From Megaustenia siamemsis (Eukaryota; Mollusca; Gastropoda; Stylommatophora; Ariophantidae): a stretch of 64,000 nucleotides of DNA. Positions 33,517 through 44,792 of this stretch are shown piece by piece (position 1 is the first letter of the stretch; each line of letters starts with the position of its first letter). The notes under the pieces are model-generated. The model was not told the origin of the DNA. It worked only from the letters and a program-made list of their open reading frames with translations, and made no database searches. Location of the stretch: NCBI GenBank assembly GCA_032433765.1, contig JAVIAB010000124.1:79078465-79142464 (forward strand). The letters run 5' to 3'. A program made the translations under genes and the position numbers.

Positions 33517-33774
33517 GAAGTAAGTAAGGTACCCCCGTCATGCCAAGTGGCGTATAGGGAATATGGTGTTAGTGACCATAAATTTTACAGACCTTCGACA
33601 TATCATTTTTGGGGAAATGTGGTCGGTATTACGCCCGTGCCGCTTTACTTTCCCAGAAAAAAAATCTGGTACCCATTAAAGGCTGGGTGAACCAGAAACC
33701 GTCGGTTGGGATCGAACCCTACCTCTTGTCCTTTATAGTCCAGTTCACTAACCACTGAGCTATCGCGGCTCCCC
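33517..33774 (-). mobile_element. SINE family I copy inserted in a LINE tail
   Basis: The minus strand starts GGGGAGCCGCGATAGCTCAG and has GGTTCGATCCCAACC. It is bordered by AAAAGGTCAATAG (33504-33516) and AAAAGGTCAGTAG (33775-33787), a 13-bp duplication with one difference. Confidence 0.9.
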
Positions 33775-33796
33775 AAAAGGTCAGTAGATAGATAGA

Positions 33797-34504
33797 AATC
33801 GTGGTCTGTATCTAATAGTCTTTATATCAAGTACTGAGATCAGCTCAAAGTGCTTATTTAGTTTCCTTTTGAAAATTATTTTTGCCACAGCCTCTATTTT
33901 TTCAGTTAATAAATTTAAATAGTAGGAGCTACCAGAGTCTGGCAACAGATTTTACATTAAAAGTAAGAATAATAAAATAATTTGTGTTCACAAATCTTAA
34001 CTCATTAATTGTTAAACTAGGGAAAATAAATAAGATTTATTACATTATGCCAACTTTAAAAAGCTATTAAAAATAACAATTGAACATAATAAGCTAACAA
34101 ATTTTAATTTAAAATGAGAATTGCATGAAGTTTAATAAAAACCAAGACTTATTATTATATAAGTACTGGTATGTTCACAATAAGTGTACAATTAGTGGAA
34201 CAAAGTAAAACAAATTTGTGCAAAAAGTAAGAGGTACTCTTGTGAAATTATAATTTAAATGTTCATTGACATACTTTGGAAAATCTTAAAAAATCATACC
34301 ATATTTGCATCACATGAACTCTAATCACTATCAGACTATCACTTCTAAATTGAATAAAACCTATTTCAAAATCACTTTTCACATAATCTTTGTGAAAATC
34401 ATCACATGCTAATGACCTAATTTCATCATGGAAGCTAAAAGACACAAGAAGATAAATCACTGTCACAATTAGGTGCACATTTCAAACTTAAAATTTTAAC
34501 ATTT
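33797..34504. other. Intron 10 sequence, nothing recognised
   Basis: AT-rich, with no exon and no element ends that I can name. Confidence 0.4.
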
Positions 34505-34765
34505 TTTTTGTTCGTTGTGCCAGCTTTTATTTCTGACGAAGTCCCTAGAGACGAGGAACTTAATTTTGTGTATTAATCCATTTTTCCCTGGCAGCCATGT
34601 GCACAGGGGTCCCTCATTGCACAGGTTGATAACTCCGTCTTCGGAGGTACTCATATTTTTTCCCTCAATGAGTAATTGACGTTTCAAGCCGGGCCTCGCT
34701 GCTGAGACTCGGGGTGGTTGCCGTAGAGAGAAATCATAAATAAAAATCCCAACTTTGGTACCATA
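34505..34765 (-). mobile_element. SINE family III copy
   Basis: Landmarks shared with 16385-16660 are GAAGTCCCTAGAGACGAGGA, CTTCGGAGGTACTCATATTT and AGTAATTGACGTTTCAAGCC. The tRNA-like head is shortened in this copy. Confidence 0.75.
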
Positions 34766-35149
34766 AATTTTAAAATGATAGAATCTCATATTTCACTGTG
34801 AACAAAGTGGGAAATGTAAGCAAATTTATTGTAATTTCATGTTGAAGAGTTTCTAGCAATAGGTGTCATGTAAAACTTTGCCTAAAATTCATTGCAACAA
34901 GACAATTAAAAAATGGTGCATTAGTAGCCAGTTGTTTAATATACTTTCCTTTTATTGTAGCACATGAAATAAAACAAAATCTATGTAAAATATTTCTACA
35001 TTATAAGATTCATTTGTTTCATTTTTTATACTAGTAAGTTGAAATTGGTTTTAACATTTTTTATTAAAATATGTTTCTATTAGTTAATTTGGAATTATAT
35101 CATTTAAAAGCACCTCTTAATATTTCTAAAAATATTACAATGGATTTTG

Positions 35150-35625
35150 GATCTTTGTTAAATTAATCCTGTTATATGGCTGTGAAACATGGAGAATAAC
35201 AAATATATCAGTCTTGAAGATACAATCTTTCATTAATAGATGTCTGTACAAAATAAAAGGATGGAAATTGCATAATAAAATTACTCAAATATTTTTGGAC
35301 AGTACAAGACAACTATCAGTGGACAAGGAGATGCAATAAAAACAATAGTGCTTGATAGGACACACATAGTAGAAACCAGATGCGAGTATTACATGATAGG
35401 CTCTTTTCTGAAATCTCAAGGGGAGGAGATAAAGTGGAAGCTCAAAGTATAATTGGAGAAGACAGGTAAAAGAGAGATGAATAAGATGGGGAAAATATTG
35501 AATGATCTTAACATTTTCCAGATCACTAACAGACACAACGACTCCACTTATGAAGGTACTACCAGACCAAAACCGTCTCATCAGATCAAACAGAGCACAG
35601 TTGAATATTTTAATGTAAAGTAACG
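35150..35625 (+). mobile_element. Degenerate LINE RT C-terminal fragment
   Basis: The plus strand reads LLYGCETWRITNI, 'QSFINRCLYKIKGW' and 'RQLSVDKEMQ' with later stops, matching the family at 60018-60290 ('RQTSVDKDAT'). Confidence 0.7.
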
Positions 35626-36109
35626 ATTCTGAATATTCACCAATACTTGTAGTTGATATCTAGAAGAAGCTTCATAATTGCTTCCTTTGATTACCACATG
35701 GTATTTTCTTTGTTATGTAGATATAGTGGTTGAATTTTTGATGTAATGTGTGTTTTTTCTGACAAATAGTGGCCACATCATTTCTTGTGCCTAATTTTCA
35801 TTATTTGTGAACATAAATGCATCAAGTAAAGTGTATTTTCAAGAACTTTGGATTAGTTTGTGTATAATTTCAAGAAAAATAGATAGCAACATGCTTCTAG
35901 GTGGGAAAAATAGAGGTACATGAAATATGATATTTTGAATGAAAAATTATCTGCTTTTGAATATTTTTATATTATTTATAATAATAATTTTTTTTTCCTT
36001 CAGATATCAATAGATTTCATTTTTTTAAACCATTTTCTTTTCCATTAGTGTATAACATGTACCATATTTAATTATATTATTGTGGGAAATTGTAAGGGTA
36101 ATTACGAGA
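35626..36109. other. Intron 10 sequence, nothing recognised
   Basis: AT-rich intron sequence with T runs. No exon is seen. Confidence 0.4.
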
Positions 36110-36347
36110 CTTGAATCGGCGTCTTAGCGCGCGAGTTTTCACCCATATGTGCTCGGCTGCCTATCCAGAAGTGTTTGGAGACTTCTGGATAGAGTCGCTT
36201 CAAGCATCGAAACTCACGATGGTACCCATTTCTGCCACCGGCTGGGTCACCGCTGGGGTAATTTTTTTCCCAACTACGAGTACAATTCACACTGCTTCCA
36301 GCGGGAATCAGACATGGGTTGTTCCAACTAGACTACCGTGGCCCCCG
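36110..36347 (-). mobile_element. SINE family II copy
   Basis: The minus strand starts GGGGGCCACGGTAGTCTAGT with a B-box-like TGTCTGATTCCCGC. The body is shared with 9297-9600. It is shorter at the head than that copy. Confidence 0.78.
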
Positions 36348-36904
36348 TGAAATTATAAAATTAAAAAGACATGTGATGGGATTTTTCTAAATTGAAAATT
36401 GATCTGGTCCAAACCTAAAGAAAACCTAAATTCTGGCAATTTGGAAACCTTTGTTCTACAGGTGGTTTAAAGGTGGAAGAAAAATCTTTGATCGTAGTGG
36501 ACAGCACATATGTGGGACATATTGGCTGGTCTGTAGAATTTTGTAATAGGACTGTTTTTATTTAAAACATATTCCGCTAGTTTTGACTTTTGTTTCTTGT
36601 ATTCTTGCACATGTGACCATTCTGTTTGTATTAAGTGACAACATTGTTATGATTAGCAATGACAGCACTCCTTTTGGTTTTTACTCTACAACTTTTATAC
36701 TTGTCAGTTTCTGGTAATCAAAATGTGCATGTTTTTGTATGTTTTGCCTTACTACTAAAACATGCAGTAATGTTGAGTCTTTCAAACCAATATATTTATT
36801 TAAGTTGTGGGATATATCTTCAAAACCAAAAGACTGGAAGTATTAATTCCAAATATCTTGTTTTCAAAAGGCACCATGAGGTGACTATTTAACTTCATCT
36901 TCTG

Positions 36905-37290
36905 TTGGACTTCCAGTCAATATGGCGGATAGGCGGCAGGGTGTTCCTTGTTGGAGTTTCCTCATATTCCAAGTCCAGCTTGCAGCCGGAGTTACTAAGT
37001 TTAGTGTTCTGTCTTTTCATCCGGATCGTATTTCATTATTCCAATTGCTTGCGATGAATGATGATATTGTACGACGTTTAGCTGCGTTCACTGTCAGTGC
37101 CACTTGGCCTATGTCTTTTGGCATGTGCTGTAGCTGGTATGATGGGGACTGCAGCTGCCTTTCTTTGTTTGGATACTTCAATGTGATGAATTTTAATTTG
37201 GATGATTCCCTGGCACAGACAGTTGAGCAATTAAGGATTTTAATTCATTTGCAGTGATACTAAGGCCTTCGACTAACCATAACCATGTTG
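36905..37290 (+). repeat. Dispersed repeat of unknown class, copy 1
   Basis: About 380 bp resemble 40005-40440 in the same orientation. Shared landmarks include CCTCATATTC, ATTCCAATTG, CCTATGTCTTTTGGC, TGATGGGGACT and CTGGCACAGAC. A 111-codon open frame here is not matched by an open frame in copy 2, so I take it as chance. I see no tRNA head, terminal inverted repeat or coding domain. Confidence 0.75.
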
Positions 37291-37448
37291 TGAAATAAAG
37301 TGCAATTAAAACTACCAATGACAAAACACTTATAAATCTGTACAATTTAGTCAAACAGACAGGAGTTACTAATTTGTGAACTTAATTTGTGAACTTATTT
37401 TGTAGACCATTCTTATAGTTGTTAATTGTTCTTTTATCATATTATCAG

Positions 37449-37582
37449 GTATTATGGAGGTGATATTAGACAGGAAGCTTATGCAGGATGACTGGAGGGG
37501 ATTGAATGAAGGAGCACAAGATAATGTTCCAAGCCCTAGCAGATTTATTTTACTGCCAGAGAGAAGAGATATCCCAGGAAAG
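37449..37582 (+). CDS. Mannosidase II exon 11 (LDRKLMQDD block)
   Basis: Two bases complete the Gly codon. The exon encodes IMEVILDRKLMQDDWRGLNE to LLPERRDIPGK. The segment is the family's '(E/Q)(V/I)(I/M)LDRRL..DD.RGL..G' block with Lys for Arg and an added Trp step. The acceptor is ATCAG at 37448 and the donor is GTAAAA at 37583. Phase 0 out. Confidence 0.96.
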
Positions 37583-37682
37583 GTAAAAGGATGTGTATTA
37601 TTTAGTTCATAAAATTAGAATTATATAAACTTCAAGGAGATTCAATACTCTTTAATATTTGAGTAACAAAATATTAATATAA

Positions 37683-37905
37683 ATTAACACTGAGAAGAAC
37701 ATTGATCAGGGAGTCAAAGGCAGCAGGAATTGGCTCCCTCATTCAGACTGAAATGCTTGCACAGAACAGAGACAAATGGTGAGATTTGATAAAAGATCTT
37801 TGCAAAGATTGAGACTGCTAGAAAGAATCATTTAGAAACAGGGAAAGAGTATCTGAGTCTATGCCATATGGGCCAGTTATGGCTCAAAAGGATGATAGAC
37901 GTACA
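37683..37905 (+). mobile_element. RTE-like LINE 3' end, (GATA)n family
   Basis: CACTGAGAAGAACATTGATC, GCTTGCACAGAACAGAGACA and ATGCCATATGGGCCAGTTAT match the copy at 9735-9998. The tail has decayed to GATAGACGTACAGACAG. Confidence 0.8.
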
Positions 37906-38274
37906 GACAGACAGGAAAGGACAGAATAAAATATGATAAGAATAAATAACATAATTTCTTCCTTTTTCTGAATTTGTTTTTAAATTAGAAGTTTACTTGT
38001 TTGTTAAAAAATCAAAGAAATAATCCTTTGGAAAAAAGTTTTCTACCAACATATTGGTATTAATATTCTGAAATTGTAAGTTGCCGGTCCAGCATTGGAT
38101 ATAACATCTTAGCTAAGGGTTTCAACTTTGTAGCACCAGCAAGGGTACATGAGTAATGTCAGAAAGATTTTGTTTCATTTCAATGATGGCAGGAGATTAT
38201 TTTTTGAAATGCTTGGTGGTGGCAGTGTACAGCTTGCTCATTTTGATTTTCTGTCAGGGTTTAATTTATGTGCA

Positions 38275-38640
38275 CAGTTTCAACATTGTTCTTAAAACTG
38301 CTTAGTTTCAACATTGTTCTTAAAACTGCTTAGTTTCAAAATTGTTCTTTAATCTGCTCAGTTTCAACATTGTTCTTAAAACTGCTTAGTTTCAAAATTG
38401 TTCTTTAATCTGCTCAGTTTCAACATTGTTCTTCAAACTGCTTAGTTTCAACATTGTTCTTAAAACTGCTCAGTTTCAGCATTGTTCTTTAATCTGCTCA
38501 GTTTCAACATTGTTCTTAAACTGCTTAGTTTCAACATTGTTCTTAAAACTGCTCAGTTTCAGCATTGTTCTTTAATCTGCTCAGTTTCAACATTGTTCTT
38601 CAAACTGCTCTGTTTCAACATTGTTCTTCAAACTACTTTT
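38275..38640. repeat. 28-bp minisatellite, about 13 copies
   Basis: The unit is GCTTAGTTTCAACATTGTTC plus TTAAAACT. TTTAATCTGCTCAG variants alternate in pairs, which hints at a 56-bp higher-order unit. Confidence 0.95.
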
Positions 38641-38669
38641 ATATTTTCTTCCAGGAATGCTTAAACCAC

Positions 38670-39265
38670 ACAATTGAAAGATCTGGATTTTGCAGGCCTA
38701 ATTGTGCTCCTTAGGGATAGTATGCATAAGGTGCAGGACGCCACAGATTCTCTGTCATCATTGGCTAGCAGAATAGGGCTTGAAATTAATAGAGGAAAGA
38801 CAAAAATAATGACAACCAGGACTATACCAAAAGGCAATATTTACCTAGATGGGAAGAAGGGGCAGGAAGTGGATTACTTTATATACTTTGATAGCACTAT
38901 AGATCAAGAGGAAGAAACTAGAGAAGAGATCAGAATAACAAAGGTGGCTTTAAGTTTTAAAAACCTTGAAAAAAATATGGCGAACAAAGATACTTAGAAC
39001 GAATACAAAACTTAGGATTTTCAACTCAAACGTTTTATCCACCCTCACTAATGTGTATCAAAGCTGGACAGCAACAAAGGAAATAAGGATTGAGAAAAAG
39101 CTTTACGCATTGAAGACAAATATCTAAAAAAGATACTTTATATTATATGGAATTAATTCAAGACAAATACTGAAATAAGAGAAATGGCCATGCAACCATT
39201 TATCTCATCTACTATTAAGGAAAGAAAATGGTGTTGGGCATGTATTTAGAAGAGAACTGACTCAT
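38670..39265 (+). mobile_element. LINE RT fragment with damaged catalytic box
   Basis: An open stretch reads 'DLDFAGLIVLLRDSM' where active LINEs have F-A-D-D. It continues with 'GLEINRGKTKIM' and 'YFDSTIDQEEETREEIRI'. Stops follow in the 3' part. The loss of the two catalytic aspartates shows it is dead. Confidence 0.8.
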
Positions 39266-40004
39266 AGCCCACTTTGGTATTCTCCAGCCAAGAGGATTAA
39301 ACTCTTTCCATTAATCACGAGTCTCCTCTCCATATCTTTCCGGTCTCCCATCCCTAATCCTTCTAGCTCCGTTGTAAAGATGGTGGATCTAGGTCATGTT
39401 TTCTATTTCGCTGCAGAAAGTGCATTCGGGATCTGATTAATTTCGGTTCTCCATTGCACTTTTCTGCATTAAAGTAAAAATTATAATCTACTTACTACAT
39501 CTGCGCAGCTAAAGCGAAGTCATACTCCGGCAACAGTCCCTTTTTGACAAATCAAGTGTTGTGAATGAGACCTTCCACCGTCTAGACTTGATCTGCGCTT
39601 TACGTCACATTGTTGCTGTTCATGACCGTTGTTGGAACTCCTTGACGCAAGTTATTTCCATGTTACTCATTAATGTAAACTACTTCGTCAGCCACAGTTT
39701 TATCTCTTTAGGGAATTTGCACCGTGTTTTGTTCGTCGTAGGCTGCTTTCACTAGAGTAATCAGGAATCTAAAGGGAGCGAAATTGTTGTGTACGACATT
39801 GCTGTGTGCTACGTCATCGTAATGGCTCATCGTACATCCCTAGACCGGCCTTATGCTAATGTTACGGTCTGTTTTTTTTTATGTGCGACGGGGATAATCT
39901 GACGATGATCTGTGTATCTATATGTTCGGAATTGGAGTCAACAATGATGACCTAACATCATCAAGTGCTATACATTTTTTAAAAATACGACGATCATCAA
40001 TTTC
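39266..40004. other. Intron 11 stretch with higher GC than its surroundings
   Basis: The sequence is less AT-rich and unlike the neighbouring introns. A 64-codon plus-strand frame at 39561-39755 has no recognisable domain. I cannot name an element. Confidence 0.3.
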
Positions 40005-40440
40005 AAGAGGATGTGAACTTCCGGTATATGGTGGATAGGCAGCGGGAACAATTGAAGGCTATGCATGAAAAGTGTTCCTTGTTGCAGTTTCCTCATATTC
40101 TAAGTCTGGCTTGTTGCAGAAGCTACTGAGTTAAGTGCTCTGTGCACACCGTGAGCTGTGTGTCTCATCCATTTTGATCATGTTTCGATATTCCAATTGT
40201 TTACGATGAGTGATGATATCATATGACAGGGAACAGTTGGCTGTGTTCACTTTCTGCGTGGTTTCACCTATGTCTTTTGGCGTGTGTGAGACTGCTATGA
40301 TGGGGACTACAGTTACCTTTCTTTGTTTGGGAGATGAGATATTAATTTGAATGATTACGCTGGCACAGACGGTTGAGCAATTATGGATTTTAATTTGTTT
40401 GCAGTGATACCGGGGCCTTCCATAACCAAATCCTCCCAGT
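40005..40440 (+). repeat. Dispersed repeat of unknown class, copy 2
   Basis: This is the second copy of the repeat at 36905-37290, with an extra segment near 40050-40160. It starts near AACTTCCGGTATATGG, against ACTTCCAGTCAATATGG in copy 1. Confidence 0.72.
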
Positions 40441-40559
40441 GTTATTTTTATTACCTCTTTTACTCTTCTTCTCATTTTCTTTGTACCTTATGGGGCACCG
40501 CCTTTCATTTTCCAATTTCTCATATTAAGGTTCCTTTGGTTTAATTAAATCCTACCTGC

Positions 40560-41165
40560 CCTCATCATCATCATTTGCCATACCGGTTGGTGTAGGCGAT
40601 CATGTCCTTCCACAATCTTCTATCTACAGTGCATCGTATCAGTTCTGATGTTGACTGTTTGCCAAGACACCAAGCTATCCAGTATTTTCTACCTTTGTCG
40701 CCTGCGATCTCTCTTTCTTTTTATTTTGCCAGTTGTAACCAAGTATTCCAACTTTCCTCTTCTCATAATGTGCCCGAAAATTTTGATTGTTTCTTTCTGA
40801 TGTTTTTTAGGAGCTCCCTTTTTGTGTTGGCCTCTTTGAGAACTTCCTCATTGGTCTTTTTAGCTGTCCGGGGAATTTTCAACACTCTTCTGAGAAATCC
40901 CATCTTTTTGTACTATAATGGTCTTTTCATTTGTTTGGCTACTGTCCATGATTTGCTTTCATAGGTCAGAATTGGTTCTATATAGCGCCGATGAACTCTC
41001 TTTCTCATTTCTATTGACATAGATTTGTTGCATAAGATATTTTTTTCATTTTCTGAAAAGCTATTTTGGCCTGACTGCCTGCCCTATTGTCTATTAATAT
41101 TTTAACCAGATTCTACGTAAATCCTGGCCACCATATTTTTCCGCTAGTTTTTCTGCCTTTTTTTT
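40560..41165 (-). mobile_element. RTE-like LINE C-terminal part, (TGATGA)n tail
   Basis: The plus strand begins with the inverted tail CATCATCATCATTTGCC. On the minus strand, broken frames read 'MRKRVHRRYIEPILTYESKS' and 'RVLKIPRTAKKTNEEVLKEA', the same family as 11865-12203. Confidence 0.78.
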
Positions 41166-41419
41166 TTTTTCTAGAGCTGTGCCATTGTGTATTCTGACTT
41201 GGATTTTTGTGTTTAATGTGTATAGTTTGTTTGCTATACCTGATGAAAGCTTTTGCCTTCATCAGGTTATAGTTTGTCCTGTCTTTCTGTTAATCAATAC
41301 CATTTTATGTCTATTTTATTGTTTCTGCAGCTATACTCACAACCCCGCACTAGTATTTAATATTTTTTTATATGTGATATCTGGGCTTATCTCCTTGAAT
41401 TTTGAAAAAATTACCAGAG

Positions 41420-41630
41420 AATTACTACGCAGCTCTCAAATGGAAAATATCAGGTCAGAGGAAAAGAGGATGACCTCGAGAAACACTGGAAAGAACTAAC
41501 TAAAGAGGCAAAGTTGACAGACATAGACTCACTCTCTACAATCGAACGGTTCACTCAGAAGAGAAACTATTGGTGGAAAACTCTATGAGCCCTATGTGCC
41601 TTCTAATGGCACTGGAACCTCATAGTCATT
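41420..41630 (+). mobile_element. Diverged LINE 3' end
   Basis: TCAGAGGAAAAGAGGATGAC and AGAGGCAAAGTTGACAGACA resemble the (GATA)n LINE family's C-terminus and 3' end. GAGCCCTATGTGCCTTC stands where related copies have GCCCTATGGGCCG. No tail remains. Confidence 0.55.
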
Positions 41631-41797
41631 TAGTTCCATTTTTTAGACTAAAGACAGCACATGGGGCAGAAATGAAATCATAAACCTCTCTCCATGACTG
41701 ATGATTCACTGCTAGTTCTTGTAAGTCTTATTTTTTAATAATGGATAATTAAACCCCTACATCACATAATTATAATAAGTGTCTTTGTTTTCCACAG

Positions 41798-42067
41798 TCT
41801 AGTGGACAGTCATGTTATCCTTCATTGCTAGCACACCTGCTGTCGTCACATCTTAACAACCCACCGCAAGCTGTCTTTCTTCCAGACTTTAATAAGGCGT
41901 TTAAGAGTGAGGCCAGATTTCTAACAAATACTTGGCCATGTCCTTACAACTTGCTGAATATAAGAAATCTAGGATTTGGCTTAAGTGAGTTTAAGGCATT
42001 ATTTGTGCTGCACAGAATTGGTCTAGACTGTAGGTACAGTGAGGCATATATGGATTGCAATGTTCAT
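41798..42067 (+). CDS. Mannosidase II exon 12
   Basis: The largest exon here has 90 codons, SSGQSCYPSLLAHLLSSHLN to YMDCNVH. It covers the family's 'YPSLLSH' block, the variable loop, 'WPCPYNLLNIRNL' (counterpart of 'LPCDIHLVNLRT') and 'ALFVLHRIGLDCRYS' (counterpart of 'AALILHRKGFDCRFS'). The acceptor is TTCCACAG at 41797 and the donor is GTGAGT at 42068. It is phase 0 at both ends. Confidence 0.96.
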
Positions 42068-42184
42068 GTGAGTAAACCATTTTACTTTGAAGAAAAAGGC
42101 ATTTATGGAAATATAGTTTATTTCAAGGATTTTATCATTTTTTTGTATTACAATGATACATACTTTACCACTACTTTGTTATAT

Positions 42185-43095
42185 CTGGACAACAACAAAC
42201 ATCAGCTTTTTTCAGGAAAATGCAGTGATTTTAGAACAATAAGCCTAGAGAGTGATGTTACAAAAATCTTGCTAAAAGTTATACAAGGAAGGATTCAGAA
42301 TAAAATCAATACTGAATTAGATGAGCAGCAATTTGGATTTAGGAACAATAGTGGAACAAAAGAAGCCTTATTCTGCATGAGAACAAAGAGAACTCTTCAT
42401 CCATTGATATAAAAAGAGTAGTAAGACAAGGGATGCATCCTATCACCAAGCTTGTTCAATCTATACACTGAGCAAATCTTTAAAAACATCACAGAGATGC
42501 CAGGCCTAAACTTTAATGGAAAAATAATCAATAACCTAAGATTTGCTGATGATATTGTACTACTAGCAGAAAATCCTAAAGATCTATAATTACTTAATGA
42601 AATAAACATGACAAGCAAAAAATATGGATTAAATATGAATAGCAAGACTAAAACTATGATCATGAACAAAGAAAATACTCAAAACCCACAAGTGGATATA
42701 AAAATTGAAGGAATAGACCTGGAGACAGTTCAGAACTACAACTACCTCAGCCATACTATAACCAGTGATGGAAAATGTAAATCTGAAATAAACAAAAGAA
42801 TAGGAATGGCAAAAAGTAATATTGATGTCTTGAAAAAATATACTAACATCAAAACAAATAACACCAGGGTGCCCTAGAATAGCAAAACAGCCTACTAAAA
42901 GTAATCTTGGAGGGGAAAATACAGGGTAAAAGAGGCAGAGTCAGACCAAGACTAACATGGATGAGTAACATCAAAAGATGAACAAATCAGACTATGACAA
43001 CCTGCACCATCAAAGCAAGAGACAGAGCAGAATGATACTCCATGGTAGCCAACCATCGTTGCGGAGATGGCACTCGATGATGATGATGATGATTC
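42185..43095 (+). mobile_element. RTE-like LINE with internal deletions, (TGATGA)n tail
   Basis: The plus strand reads 'KVIQGRIQNKINTELDEQQF' and GFRNNSGTKEA (RT fingers), 'VRQGMHPITKLVQSIH' with a frameshift, then LRFADDIVLLAENPKDL (RT palm, catalytic F-A-D-D intact) and 'SHTITSDGKCKSEINKRIGM'. The C-terminal part and a 3' untranslated end lead into TGATGATGATGATGAT. The endonuclease part and much of the fingers-to-palm region are missing. Confidence 0.87.
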
Positions 43096-43204
43096 GGGAA
43101 AATGTAGTAAATATAGATTTAGAGGCATGACCTTAATTTTTCATTACAATGGCATCACATGAAAAGTGGTACCTTTTTTGGAACTGTACCATACATAACT
43201 GAAC

Positions 43205-43660
43205 TACTTGGAATCATCTTCTACTTCTACCTTTCAGCTCCCTGTGGAGCATAGGTCTTCAACAAACACTTTCCAAGTCGTTCTGTTTCTTGCCATTCTT
43301 TTAAGATCATTTCATGTCTTCCCCATCATCTTCATCTCTGCTTCTATCTGTCTTCTCCAAGAATTTCTTGGTCTTCCTCTTTTTCTTTTCCCCTGGGGAT
43401 TCCAAAAAGGGCCTGTTGTGTAATACTCTCACTTGGCTTCCGCAGTGTGTGTCCTATCCAGCGCCATCGTCTTCGCTATATCTCTTTATCCACTGGTATT
43501 TGACTTGTACATTTCCATAATTCTATGTTAGTGACTTTGTCCTGCCATTTCCATCCTTTTATTCTGCGTAAGCATCCATTAATGAAAGTCTGTATCTACA
43601 TGATTGTCAATTTTGTTGTTCTCCATGTTTCACTGCCAACTAGTTGGAATAACAATGCTA
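43205..43660 (-). mobile_element. RTE-like LINE C-terminal fragment ([12 protein letters not shown] type)
   Basis: On the minus strand it reads [20 protein letters not shown], 'EAEMKMMGKT' and 'TTWKVFVEDLCSTGS'. The plus strand carries GCATAGGTCTTCAACAAACA. Relatives lie at 46305-46605, 23030-23165, 35150-35625 and 60018-60290. Confidence 0.85.
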
Positions 43661-43704
43661 TAAATAAAACAGTAATAAAGTTAATAAATTTGTGACTTTT
43701 TTCA

Positions 43705-44215
43705 CATAGATCATCATCATCGAGTGCCCTCTCTGCATCGAAGGTTGGCTACCATGGAGCGCCATTCCACTCTGTCTCTTGCTTTGATGGTGCAGATTGC
43801 CATAGGCTGACTTGTCTATCTTTTTATGTTACTCGTCCATGTTAGTCTTGGTCTGCCTCTGCCTCTTTTACCTTGTATTTTCCCTTCTAATATTACTTTT
43901 ATTAGACTGTTATGTCTTTTAACATGACCAAAAAATTTCATTTGTCTTGCTCTAATTGTGTTTAGTAGTTCTTTTTTCATTTTTAGTTTTAAAACTTCTT
44001 CGTTTGTTTTCTTTTCTTTCCATCCAATTCCACCTATTCTTCTATAAATCCACATTTCAAAGGCTTCAATTTTCTGTTCTGTTTTCTGGTCTAATGTCCA
44101 TGTTTCTGCACCATACAGGAATATTGAGAAGATGTAACATTTTGCTATTCTTAGTTTCAGCCCTGGTGTTTCACATAGATAACAAGGACCAAAAAAATCA
44201 AGATTTTCAAATTTT
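43705..44215 (-). mobile_element. RTE-like LINE C-terminal half, largely open frame
   Basis: A minus-strand frame of about 145 codons reads LRIAKCYIFSIFLYGAETWT, KIEAFEMWIYRRIGGIGWKE and 'VILEGKIQGKRGRGRPRLTW'. Its 3' end is the inverted (TGATGA) tail at 43709. It faces the plus-strand LINE at 42185-43095 tail to tail. Confidence 0.87.
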
Positions 44216-44639
44216 CCTATAAAAAATGAAAAATACCACACATTTGTTTCCATTTACTTATTTCTAAATCATCACACAGATATAAATGTTTACATATTCA
44301 AATTCCTTATATATTTGCTTAAAAAACTTATATAAATTTAGCATGCAGGTGCTGTATGTCCAGAGATATAGCTCTCTAAAGTATGCATAATATTGCTTTC
44401 ATGTTTTTGTCCGGTACCAGGAGGTTCTTTTTTTAAATAAAATCTGGTAGTTGAGGGGTTAAAATAATTCAAACTTTTATTATATGATTTATGTTGTAAT
44501 ATTACTTTAACTTTATAATGGAATCAATTATGACTTTATATTTCTGATGTTTCAAAAGACCACACTGTTAAATTATGATAATTTTGTTTACAATTTGTAC
44601 AAATGCTTATTTGATTAGATTTTCTTTTCTTGTTCACAG

Positions 44640-44792
44640 AATGGCTCATTGTTGAATTCCTTCAGCAACATTCACATAAAGTCTGCCATAGAGACTACAC
44701 TGACAGGAGTGAGTGAAGTTGCTCCCCTGGATCATTTAAATACACAGTTGAAGGACATGGAAATCAAAACAATAAAAGTTACATTTAGATAG
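44640..44792 (+). CDS. Mannosidase II exon 13 (C-terminus and stop)
   Basis: The exon encodes the last 50 residues, NGSLLNSFSNIHIKSAIETT to MEIKTIKVTFR, then TAG at 44790-44792. The ending '(M)EI.T.K(V/I).(F/L)R' is the usual C-terminus of mannosidase II proteins. The acceptor is TTCACAG at 44639. A GTGAGT inside the exon (44708) was not used, because the continuing frame matches the family end and closes at a fitting length. Confidence 0.93.
   Translation, partial: NGSLLNSFSNIHIKSAIETTLTGVSEVAPLDHLNTQLKDMEIKTIKVTFR

Larger units (their letters stand above)
3614..44792 (+). other. Gene span: alpha-mannosidase II-like (GH38), 3' part, 13 exons
   Basis: Thirteen plus-strand exons between 3614 and 44792 join in one frame to give 672 residues and a stop. 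The order and content follow animal Golgi alpha-mannosidase II (MAN2A1/2), a type II membrane zinc enzyme. It trims the two outer mannoses from GlcNAcMan5GlcNAc2 in the medial Golgi so that complex N-glycans can form. The 5' exons, with the cytoplasmic tail, membrane anchor and first zinc ligands, lie upstream of the window. All introns are GT-AG, and the phases agree at all twelve junctions. The DRDDQYW block favours MAN2A over the lysosomal MAN2B class. I do not assign MAN2A1 or MAN2A2. Confidence 0.93.

Noticed and set aside
36922..37257. A 111-codon host gene
   Set aside because: It lies in a dispersed repeat whose second copy (40005-40440) is not open, and no domain is visible.
38674..38997. 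A host protein gene of 107 codons
   Set aside because: The sequence is a LINE reverse transcriptase fragment with the catalytic D-D lost.
43816..44253. A host protein gene of 145 codons on the minus strand
   Set aside because: It is the C-terminal region of an RTE-like LINE followed by its (TGATGA)n tail.
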